64,000 nucleotides of DNA from Perognathus longimembris pacificus. Lineage: Eukaryota; Chordata; Mammalia; Rodentia; Heteromyidae. This document shows positions 55,683 through 64,000 of this stretch, piece after piece. The position numbers were made by a program, and so were the translations under genes. Location of the stretch: NCBI RefSeq assembly GCF_023159225.1, contig NC_063171.1, positions 10,361,826 to 10,425,825 of the forward strand. Direction: 5' to 3'. Below the pieces are notes generated by a model that searched no databases, was not told where the DNA came from, and was given only the letters and a program-made list of their open reading frames with translations. How positions within the stretch are numbered: position 1 is the first letter of the stretch; every line of letters begins with the position of its first letter.

Positions 55683-55887
55683 TTTTTTTTTTTTTTTTTG
55701 CCAGTCCTGGGGCTTGAACTAGGTCTGATCACTGTTCCTGGCTTCTTTTTGCTCGGATAGCATGCTACCACTTGATCCACAGCACCACTTCTGGTTTTTT
55801 CTATATATATGTGATGCTGAGGAATCGAACCCAGGGCCTCAAGTATATAAAGGCAAACACTCTACCACTAGGCCATATTCCCAGCCC
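55683..55887 (-). mobile_element. IDL-Geo SINE, third of three
   Basis: Antisense dimer. Flanked by CAGGTAATTTTT (55674) and CAAGTAATTTTT (55888), the same target as its neighbour. Confidence 0.92.
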
Positions 55888-55959
55888 CAAGTAATTTTTG
55901 ATTTATTTACTGAACTTAGGAAAATAGTAATTGATATGAATTCCTACACTCGGAGATAT

Positions 55960-56100
55960 GTTTTTTTTTTCTTTTCTTTTTTCTTATTTATTGTCAAAGT
56001 GATGTACACAGAGGTTACAGTTTCATACATTAGGTATTGGATACATTTCTTGTACTCTTTGTTACCTCCTCCTTCATTACCCCTCCCCCTTTTTTTTCTT
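55960..56100 (-). mobile_element. Short L1 3'-UTR, antisense
   Basis: T-rich tail, TTATTGTCAAAGTGATGTACAC, ACAGTTTCATACATTAGG. Confidence 0.75.
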
Positions 56101-56760
56101 TCCTGCTGTGAAACTCCTTTCATCTGTGCAGTGTCATATCCATTCTGTTATTTGTGGATCATGTTCCTTCTTTCTAGAGTGACACCAACTTTACTTGGGA
56201 GGGTTCCAGTAGACAGGTGACTGTGGACTAGTATACATCATGGAAAATTACAATAGATTTGATATGTTAGGAAAGAATTCTGCTAGTAGGATGGTTTCTC
56301 TATATAGATAGCAACAGCAACAATAATGACAATCACAGCTAATAATTGTGCATTATTTATGTGCCAGGTACTTTGTGTTTATTGTCTCTTTTAAACTTCA
56401 CTTAATGAAGTAGAAAATTTTATATAAGAGAAAACAGAGGTTTGGGAGGTCAGGTAAGCTGTCCAAGGTTAGGCATTTAGAAAATGGCAGGAGGGGTTTG
56501 CTATCCAGAAAACCTAAGTTCTGGTGTGGAATGTCCCCAGTACTTGTCTCTCTGGCACCCATGACAGGCTGTCTTGTCTTGTGTGTTTTTTTTTTTTTTT
56601 GGTCAGGAGAATAAGCTGCAGATCTCTTTGCCTTGTCCCTCAGGTTCCCTGACCCATGTGGGTCCCTGTCGCCACCCATGGCCCCTCAGGCACTACCTCC
56701 TCTACATTGGGCTCTATTGAGCTCAACCGGATCCCCACTGCATGGTGGCTCTGAGTCTTG
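56101..56760. other. Unique intronic stretch
   Basis: No second exon or repeat recognised apart from a T-run near 56586. Confidence 0.5.
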
Positions 56761-56768
56761 TCACCTAC

Positions 56769-56883
56769 CAATATAAACTGCTCCGTCTGTTACCATGTAC
56801 TTGTTTCGGTTTAATTTAGGAAAGGTGTGATTCTTTTGTTCTTTTGTTGCGCACGCATTCTCTCTTTCCAGATCAAAAAATTT
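56769..56883 (-). CDS. PLD5: PLD5 penultimate coding exon, carries degenerate HKD motif
   Basis: This 115-bp exon encodes 38 codons plus the first base of a Gly codon. It starts KFFDLERENACATKEQ and ends with LNRNKYMVTDGAVYIG. The acceptor is CTGTCTTACAG and the donor GTAGGTGA. It holds the second HKD site of the phospholipase D fold (HxKxxxxD in active enzymes). Here the site reads RNKYMVTD, so Lys and Asp are kept but the catalytic His is Arg. PLD5 is generally regarded as lacking phospholipase activity, and this sequence agrees. The protein is expected to be a single-pass type II membrane protein like PLD3 and PLD4; that is family knowledge, since the membrane segment lies outside the window. 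Confidence 0.95.
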
Positions 56884-58075
56884 CTGTAAGACAGAAAGAA
56901 AAAGAATCAGGTGCGCTGAGAATGTTTTCAGTCTTTTCCAGGGCACAAAGGAATGTATTATCCAAATATCAACAATAGACCTCATATTGAGTTATTAAAA
57001 GGGTACTCTTGTCACTTTGTATAGAGGAAGCTATTTTTGTTCTCAAATGTATATAGGCAATAAGAAAGAAAATTAGCGTGCTTAACTGGCTCTATAATTA
57101 ACACTTTTAAGCTACAAAATGAACACAAAATTCCTTGTTTCAACAGGGTGAGGGCCAGAAGGTTGTTTAATTCTCATTGTCTTATTCAGCAGGGTGTACT
57201 GGCATTTAGAGTATGCCTCAGGGTGCTTTCTGTCAAGCATGCCAATGAATAGAATGAATATTCTTATATGGTGCACACATCACAGCAATGACTAGCTGAT
57301 TCAACTGGGGATTTGCAAAGGTTAAAAGAGATTTTTGCTACAGGAACAAATATTTTCTATTTAAACATCTAAGTCTACAAGCTCTTTTAGCAGAAAAAAA
57401 AGTCAACTCAATCGATTCAGGGTTTGAAGATGAGTCAAATCATGACCATTTGCTACTCCTGTCACCAAAACATGAATTTTGACTTTCAAATTTACTGTAG
57501 CATCAAAAGCTCAAAAGTTCTGCCAAGGCCAAGATGGAAGGACTAGAAGAATGGGGGCAGACAGTAAGAACAGCAAGACTTACATCTTTGGGGTCTCTTT
57601 GGAAATGTTGATGAAGCTTTGACTATGAGCTCATGGGACATGGAGGGCTGGGCTCACAAGAGACACCCATGAAGGGTAAAGGTCTCCTCCAAAGTGGAAA
57701 ACAAACATTTTCAGAATGGGAGGAATTCTTTCTAGAATGTCTTTTAGTGATGGAATTTTATGTGTTAAAAGAAAAGAGGCAGAAATAAAAATGACATAAT
57801 TCTTAGAAAAGAATATATCCTTTATCCTTTCAAAGCTATGAAGAGTTCAAATTCGTTTTGGGGAGAGAATGAGAGTTGGTCTACCTCTGTGTTACATCGA
57901 AGGGAATGGGTGAGCTTGTGATCACTAAGTTTTTTTTCCAGCCATGGAAACTCTCTTCTGAGCTTTTGTAACCACCTGTGCTACACATATCAACATCTAC
58001 CATTCCACAGCATACAGGGACATTTCTCACAAGTTAGATTACCATAGTTATGGGCCATGCTGCTTGCTTCATCTT

Positions 58076-58287
58076 TTTTTTTTTCTTTTCTTTATTTGCC
58101 AGTCCTGGGCCTTGGACTCCGGGCCTGAGCACTGTCCCTGGCTTCATTTTGCTCAAGGTTAGCACTCTGTCACTTGAGCCACAGCATCACTTCTGGCCGT
58201 TTTCTATGTATGTCTTGCTGGGGAATTGAACCCAGGGCTTCATGTATATGAGGCAAGCACTCTTTCCACTAGGTCATATTCCCAGCC
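58076..58287 (-). mobile_element. IDL-Geo SINE in PLD5 intron
   Basis: T/C tail, GCCAGTCCTGGGCCTTGG to TCATATTCCCAGCC; antisense on the window, hence sense to PLD5. Confidence 0.92.
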
Positions 58288-58646
58288 TCTACATCAAATT
58301 TCCTCAGTTCCTCTCTTTTTCAGTCTGTAGATTTGTGGACTCTTCAAACTGACTTAATAACCTGTAAATTATCTTTGAACATAGTTATATATTCACAAAG
58401 TTTTGTGATTCCTTAGACTGCCATCACTCAATCATAACCAGAAGTCACCTCTCTCATATATTCTATAGACAGTTCCACATACTGGATTCTTTCCTTCCTT
58501 CCTTCCTTCTTTCACTTCCACCCTCCCACTAAAAGAAAGTTTTGCAGAATCAAGATGGTTTTGTAAAGGAATAAGATATACATCTTAAACTAAGTCAAAA
58601 TAGAGCGACAGTTTGAGGTTTAGTGAGAGCAGACTCCTTTGCTCTA

Positions 58647-59390
58647 ATTATATACCATAGTTAAAATATGGAACCAATCCAGATGCTTCTCAGTAGATGA
58701 ATGGATCAACAAAATGTTGTACATATACACAATGGAATTCTATGATTCTATTAGAAAGAATGACATTACTCCATCCATAAGGAAATGAGAAGACTTGGGG
58801 AAAAAATCATACTAAGGTGAAGTGATCCAGACCCAAAGAAACATAGACTGTATGGTTTGCCTCAATGGTAATAATTAGTACATGTGTAGGATAGTCCTAG
58901 TAGATGATCAGAGTAGCTCAATGACTGTGTACATATGATCATATAATAGGATGCTATGTGAAATGAAATCCAAGTTATGGAAATAAATGGTTTATCATTG
59001 TTGTTATTTTTAATGAACCATGGGAAATTATTTCTTTCTTCTTTTGTTTATCTTCCCTATGGTTTATCCCCTGTTGTCACTGTATTTGATTTTGGTACCC
59101 TGGGTATTGTATATATGTTTATCTGAGTTAGGGAAGGGAAAGGGAATATCAAAATCGTGAGACAAAGGATAAAAGGTGAACCAATGCATCATCAATACTC
59201 ACATGACAATATGTTGGAAATTAACTGTACAACTTGGGGTAGTGGGCTGGGGAGGAGGGAAGATGGGAGAAAAATGAGGAGGCAGGTAACAAGATTGACA
59301 AGAAATATGCTCACTACCTTACATATGCAACTGTGACCCCTCTGTAGATCACCTTGACAAGAAAATTAAATTAAAAAGAAAAAATGATCT
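58647..59390 (+). mobile_element. 5'-truncated L1, longest clean 3' end here
   Basis: GGAACCAATCCAGATGCTTC, ACACAATGGAATTCTATGATTC and CACCTTGACAAGAAAATTAA give the L1 ORF2 end and 3'-UTR in order. TSD TTTGCTCTA at 58638-58646 and 59391-59399. Confidence 0.88.
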
Positions 59391-60692
59391 TTTGCTCTAG
59401 AATGTCCACAGCAGGCTCAAGGAGGAGAAACAGCTTTGTCGAAGACATTCATATGACAGTAGAAATCAGACCTAATTCACCCGCATTCTTAGATACCTTA
59501 CTATGCTGTAAGAGACAGCAAAGATGTTCCAAAAATGTTTTATTAGTGTATTAAAATGTAAAATCTTGTGAGCTGCAGTTTCTCTCATGAGCTGCTTTAG
59601 GACACAAATCTATCAGAATGGGGATGAGCATGCACCTTCAGAGAGAGAGTGTCTTGCCTAAGTGCTTGGCAAACAAGGCCTATAAGCTCTGCTGGGCCCC
59701 TGAAGACAATCTGGGCACAGGTTCCAATGTCCATTTGCCTTGGAAAAGCTCACTCTAATCATCTGCGCTTTGGATCCATAAGCTCGGCTCGTCTTGACAC
59801 TTAGACATGAATGGGATCTGTTTTATAAAAATGTTCAGAAATGAGCCATTAATGTTGTTTTACTCATAATTGTGACCATCTGTGTTCACAAAGATGAGGC
59901 TAAGTCTCTCTTGCCTTCTAGTGGAATAATGGCTAAGAGGATGCTTGGCTCATTGCATCCCCTGTCCTGTTTCAGTATTGAGATATTAAAGATCAGCATC
60001 ATCCAGGAGGCTTTGCATTGAGACTGATATTGCGGCTCCGGTGTCGTCCTGTGTCTCTGACTGCTGCAACAACCACAGCTCCATCGTCTAGAAGAGGGTC
60101 TGCCATAGAGTCGAATCACTGCACACACTTGCCAAATGCACAGGGCCTGGGAAAAGCTGAGACCTAAGGTTAGAGATGACTATTCAGGTGAAGCATGGAC
60201 AGGATGTTGTATGCAGAGGGCATAGCATGTACAGAGATCCTGAGGGGAGGAGGAAGAAGGCTGAGCTAGAAAGTGAGCACGTGGAAGTATCACCTAATCT
60301 GCCTATTGCCTTCTTCAGGGTATTCAGGAACAGATGAGAATGTGGTCTAATGGACCCAGGCAACCACTAAGAGGGCATTGGAACTGGAAAGATGTGTTGG
60401 TACATGTTCCGATATCCTCTGAGCCAGGAAGAATAGAATCGGTGAATGAAGCAGATCATACAAAATGGAGAGGTTACAAGAAAAACGTGTGTTTGGAGAG
60501 GGCTGGTCTGTGAAACAGAGGCTCTACTATCCTTGTCTTGTGTGTGGCTATTGTAAAAATAATAAACAACTATGTTTGAAGTATTTTCACTACCATGATG
60601 CTATCCTGTTTCTTATCAGAAGCTCTCAGTATAGGTCGCTTGCAGCAAATGGAATAAACACTTCCTATTTACACAGTCAGCAAAATACTTAC

Positions 60693-60861
60693 AACTTTCA
60701 AACTGCAGTTGGCTATTTCGGTGCAGATAGCTTTAAGAGATGAAATGAAGTTGAAGGTAAGGGGGTCGGTTTCCTTCCAGAAACTTATAAGGAGTCGGAC
60801 TTTAACGCTTCGCAAAACTAAAGCTTCTCGTATTTTCCCATCCAAATCTGGCCAGTAAGTC
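60693..60861 (-). CDS. PLD5: PLD5 third-from-last coding exon
   Basis: This internal exon of phospholipase D family member 5 encodes 56 residues after one base of a split codon. It starts TYWPDLDGKIREALVLRS and ends with CTEIANCSLKV. Read on the minus strand it is preceded by a TTTTGTAG acceptor and followed by a GTAAGTAT donor, with the junction to the next exon in phase 0. The segment belongs to the second phospholipase-D-like domain, before its HKD motif. Codon 1 is completed by a G from this exon, so the upstream exon must end with two bases of a codon. The PLD5 call rests on recognising the residue sequence, on both splice sites, and on perfect continuity with the two downstream exons. 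PLD3 and PLD4 are the nearest relatives and fit less well. Confidence 0.94.
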
Positions 60862-60908
60862 CTACAAAAGTAATATTAATATAGACAAAAAATGAAGAAA
60901 ACCAGTTG

Positions 60909-60992
60909 TTTTGTTTTTGCCTGAGACTGGGACTCTACTTGACACATTGGCTAGCACTCTACTAACTGAGCCACAACTCCAATACTGAAGAA
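60909..60992 (-). mobile_element. Old Geo-like SINE remnant, antisense
   Basis: GGCTAGCACTCTACTAACTGAGCC is the Geo core. Confidence 0.6.
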
Positions 60993-61340
60993 AATAGTTT
61001 TAAAAAGAAATTTATTAGATGACAGCAATCATCTCTATTACTGTGATCATTTACTCTACAACATAGAAACAACCTTGTAGGATATATTAAGGGGGAAAAA
61101 AACATAACCTTTTAGTGTTAGGTACCAAGAAACCAAACTCTCTTGTGGGATGTGTTCTTATCTTATCAATGGTCTCCTGACCTAGGGGACAGGCAGTGTG
61201 GCTGAGGACCACCATAGGACCCCCCCACACTGCCTCCAACACTCACTACCTGTGCCTCAAAGAGGAGCCCATCTAGGAGCCATGAGTACTCCATTTGTTT
61301 ACTCCAATCTCTCTTCTATGCTCCTTATGCCCAAACTATT

Positions 61341-61578
61341 TTTTGTTGTTGTTGGAGGTGGTTGTGGGGCTTGAACTCTGGGCCTGGGCACTGTCCCTGA
61401 GCTCTTCAGCTCAAGGCTAGTGCTCTACCACTTGAGCCACAGTGCCACTTTGGGTTTTCTGTTGGTTAATTGGAGAAAAGTCTCATGGACTTTCCTGGCC
61501 AGGCTGACTTTGAACTGTGACCCTCAGATCTCAGCTTCCTGAGTAGCTAGGATTACAGATATGAGCCACCAGTGCCCG
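61341..61578 (-). mobile_element. B1-Geo SINE, full length, with TSD
   Basis: Antisense GGGGCTTGAACTCTGGG to GAGCCACCAGTGCCC. TSD GCCCAAACTATT at 61329-61340 and 61579-61590. Confidence 0.94.
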
Positions 61579-61743
61579 GCCCAAACTATTCTTTAGCATC
61601 ATCTCTTGACAGCTCCTCAACCTCTCACCTCTGGGCTGGACACCTGCAATCAGGCCAACAGTTTCTTTTACAACTTCAACCTTTTCAATCTCTTCTCTCT
61701 ATCCTTAACCCTGTGCCTCAACTACATTCTTGCCTTCTCAACA

Positions 61744-62050
61744 CATAGTTGGGTGTGGCGGTTCACTGTTATCCTAGCTTTATGCCAGGCTGAGGACTAG
61801 AAGACTGTGATTTGAGGCCAACCCAGGCAGAGAAGTTCTGAGTCTCCATCCCAGTGGAAGCAACTGGGTGGTGGATTGCACTTGTCATCCTAATTGCAAA
61901 GGAAAGCCTAAAATAGATAGATCAAGGTCCACCTAGCCAGGAGTGATGGGTGATCTCAGTAATAGAGTAAAAGAATTGGTTGTGTGGCTTATAGACAGAG
62001 CACTAGTCTAGCAAGTGCCCTGAGTTTAAACCCTAATACCTCTTTGTAAG
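61744..62050 (+). mobile_element. Old B1 + B1 + ID-like triple SINE
   Basis: B1-like GTTGGGTGTGGCGGTTCAC, a second B1-like GGGTGGTGGATTGCACTTG, then ID-like GTGTGGCTTATAGACAGAGC. Confidence 0.6.
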
Positions 62051-62792
62051 AAAGCAGCTCCTCAGAGTCACAAGATTCCCCAATAGTGATTCCCCCTCCC
62101 CGCCATGCCAGCTCCTAGTCCCAACTCTCTTGCCAGTTTTATCTCTCACCACTTACACTGGAATCCATGAGAAGGAGATGCATGGTAAATTGCCAGCACA
62201 CACAGCCTAGGCACAATGGAAGAGTGTGCTCTTTCTGAATAACCTGATAACATTCCAGTGCCTATTCTGGTCTCTGCTGTGGAAACCAGTTTAGTTCCTG
62301 GTCTGAGAACCTGGGTTCTAATTAGACTGGAATGGAACCTGCCAGCTTTCTTTTCATCTGATCTCATGCTCATGCTGTGATTTTTCCTTGAAAATTCCTC
62401 CTCCTACCATTTTCTGCCTCATTGATGAGTATTTAAAAATATCCAGGTCATACCTCTTCCCATGAGCTTCATAGCTGCATTCTAAGAGCACTTTTTCTGT
62501 AATGATCTGTACACACACCTGTTGTTTTACTCACACCACTGTGTTCTATCTACTTTGTGTTCCTCTGCTCCTTTCAGACAGAGCTGCTGGGGGTGGGGGG
62601 GGTGGGGGACGACCACATCCTCCTCATGCTTTAATCATAAATAGCACATACAAATATGTAAATGCTCAGTAAGTATTTGTAGAATTGATACATAAATGAA
62701 AGACGTTGATACAGTTGTTGCCTCCTCCTTTATCATGGGAGATATATCCTCAGTGGGCACCTAGGACGCTGTGATAGTAGCAAAAGCTAAAT

Positions 62793-62793
<1 letters not shown>
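62051..62793. other. Unique intronic stretch with G-rich run
   Basis: A G/T run at about 62589-62609 could form a quadruplex. No exon found. Confidence 0.4.

Positions 62794-62834
<41 letters not shown>
62794..62834 (+). repeat. (AC)n microsatellite
   Basis: About 20 AC units. Confidence 0.97.
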
Positions 62835-62836
<2 letters not shown>

Positions 62837-63243
62837 TAAAGTTTAATTCACAAATTAGCCTAATAAGACAAGTGATAATACTAATAATAATAGAACATTA
62901 TAGCAATAAACTGCAGTAAGGTATTTAAAATTTACAAATAGTTTATAGCTAGAATTTTCCATTGTATTTTTCACACTGTATTTTCTTTGTGGGTAACTGA
63001 AACCTAGAAAAGCAGAACTGCAGGAAGGGAAGACTTTTGATCAACAAAGACAAACAAGACTGTGTCTTAACTAGTCCTCTACAGAGTTTCCCATTTTGGT
63101 CTGAAAGATGCTCTTCACATGACTGAAGATGTAAAGTCATGGAAAAACCTAATACTGAGACCTGAATCATTAAATGACTGCTTAAAGAAAGAGAGCTTGC
63201 TTGCCAAAGCAGGCACAAGTGATATTAGACTTCTGTTTTCTAT

Positions 63244-63332
63244 TTTTTCCCCCCTATGGTGCTGGGGAGTTGAAACCAAGGGTTTCATGCATGTTTGCCC
63301 AGCACTGTATCACTGACCTGCATTCTCAACCA
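63244..63332 (-). mobile_element. ID-like SINE monomer, antisense
   Basis: GGTGCTGGGGAGTTGAAACC to CACTGTATCACTGACCTGC. Confidence 0.65.
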
Positions 63333-63344
63333 GGGTTCTGACTT

Positions 63345-63454
63345 TTTTTTTTTGTCAGTAGTGGGGCTTGAGCTCAGTTTGGGTGCTGTCCCAGATCTTC
63401 AGCTCAATGCTACCACTCTACCACTTGAGCCACAGTGCCACTTGCAGTTTCTTT
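63345..63454 (-). mobile_element. B1-Geo SINE, Geo part
   Basis: Antisense GTGGGGCTTGAGCTCAG to GAGCCACAGTGCCACTTGC; continues at 63729 after an L1 insertion. Confidence 0.85.
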
Positions 63455-63728
63455 CTTTCTTTTTTCAAAAATAATTATTTATTGTCAAAGTGATGTACAG
63501 AGGAGTTACAGTTTCATACGTAAGGCAGTGGGTACATTTCTTGTACAATTTGTTACCTCCTTCCTCATTTCCCCCTTCCATCTCCCCCTTTCCCTCTCCC
63601 CCCATGAGTTGTTCAGTTGGTTTACACCAAATTGTTTTGTAAGTATTGCTTTTGGAGTCATTTGTCTTTTTATCCTTTATCTCTCGATTTTGATATTCTC
63701 TTTCCCTTCCCTAGTTCTAATACCAGTA
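63455..63728 (-). mobile_element. L1 3'-UTR fragment inserted in a SINE
   Basis: TTATTGTCAAAGTGATGTACAG to CCCTTCCCTAGTTCTAATACC, antisense, with a CTTT/T tail at its left end. Confidence 0.88.
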
Positions 63729-63847
63729 TTGTGGTGGTTAATTGGAGATAAGAATCTCACAGACTCTTCTGCCTGGGCTGGCTTTGAACAACAATCCTCA
63801 GATCTCAGCCTCCTGAGTAGCTAAAATTATAGACACAAGCCACTGGT
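63729..63847 (-). mobile_element. B1-Geo SINE, B1 part
   Basis: GTGGTGGTTAATTGGAGATAAG to GACACAAGCCACTGGTGC, the remainder of the split SINE. Confidence 0.88.
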
Positions 63848-64000
63848 GCTTAGAAACTTTCAAATAACTTTTAAAGTGAGATCTACCCATCTTTTGCTCT
63901 GAATTGCTCTCCCATCCACAAGGTAAACTGCTGAGTAATGTGAACAATAAGACTCTAAGCCCTGACAGTGGAAGCCATCAGAAGGAGATGCATGGTGGGT

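Larger units (their letters stand above)
48708..56768 (-). other. PLD5: PLD5 last intron
   Basis: This 8.1-kb intron splits a Gly codon after its first base. The donor is GTAGGTGA and the acceptor TTTGCAG. It is filled with old LTR, L1 and SINE copies, including three back-to-back antisense SINEs at 55.2-55.9 kb. The stretches 49751-50601, 50774-51533 and 51749-53070 are unique and show nothing I can name. Confidence 0.85.
56884..60692 (-). other. PLD5: PLD5 intron between the two internal exons
   Basis: This 3.8-kb phase-0 intron is bounded by GTAAGT and TTACAG on the minus strand. It contains an antisense IDL-Geo SINE (58.1 kb) and a 5'-truncated L1 (58.6-59.4 kb). The rest, including 56884-58075 and 59400-60692, is unique sequence in which I see no further exon. 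Confidence 0.85.
60862..64000 (-). other. PLD5: PLD5 upstream intron, runs off the window
   Basis: Sequence upstream of the first PLD5 exon seen here. It holds old SINEs, a (CA)n run, a G-rich run at about 62589-62609, and a SINE split by an L1 fragment. I find no further exon with splice sites. The intron continues beyond 64000. Confidence 0.7.

Noticed and set aside
59886..60128. 80-codon Cys/Arg-rich minus-strand frame within a PLD5 intron
   Set aside because: No splice sites fit, and the exons on both sides already join in frame without it.
62140..62190. Possible PLD5 exon near GTCTCACCACTTACACTGG
   Set aside because: A donor-like GTAAGTGG is present on the minus strand, but the preceding sequence does not encode a residue run I can match to PLD5, and no acceptor is evident.

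Overview
The window is a stretch of mammalian nuclear DNA, AT-rich, dense in retroposons and nearly gene-free. The organism is best read as a geomyoid rodent (kangaroo rat, pocket mouse or pocket gopher). The dominant SINE is a dimer: a left tRNA-Ala/ID-like half (begins GGGCTGGGAATGTGGC) joined to a right half (begins CAGAAGTGGCGCTGTGG, ends CCCAGGACTGGC plus poly-A). This is the published structure of IDL-Geo, a SINE restricted to Geomyoidea. The same right half is also joined here to a 7SL/B1-like left half, called B1-Geo below as a descriptive name.

The only protein-coding gene I can support is the 3' end of PLD5 on the minus strand. Its last three coding exons lie at 60693-60861, 56769-56883 and 48460-48707. 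They splice in frame into 175 codons plus stop, which is the C-terminal phospholipase-D-like domain. The catalytic His of the second HKD motif is replaced by Arg (RNKYMVTD), as expected for this catalytically silent family member. The 3'UTR runs leftwards from 48459. Upstream exons are outside the window.

The 48 kb downstream of PLD5 is intergenic and built from retroelements. Main landmarks, left to right: an LTR-like repeat at 1-190 matched in inverted orientation at 10490-11197; a dense SINE field at 0.3-5.6 kb; a short, young class-I provirus at 6508-9383 (minus strand, two 308-bp LTRs about 1% apart, tRNA-Pro-type primer site, only the tail of pol left); LTR-like repeats at about 12.55 and 14.9-15.7 kb; MaLR-type LTR fragments at 25.2, 28.8 and 49.3 kb; a nested L1/SINE block at 30.6-32.3 kb; a solo LTR related to the provirus at 34150-34649; and an ERVK-type solo LTR at 39265-39751 with a 6-bp target duplication. 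L1 pieces are mostly 3'-UTR fragments, several with clear target-site duplications (TSDs). Microsatellites are frequent and often grow from SINE poly-A tails.

I see no bacterial-style system, CRISPR array, tRNA or rRNA gene. The most unusual signals are retroelement architecture: repeated insertion at the same target site, a SINE pair inside one TSD, a VL30-like non-autonomous provirus carrying a SINE fragment, and SINEs with exchangeable modules.
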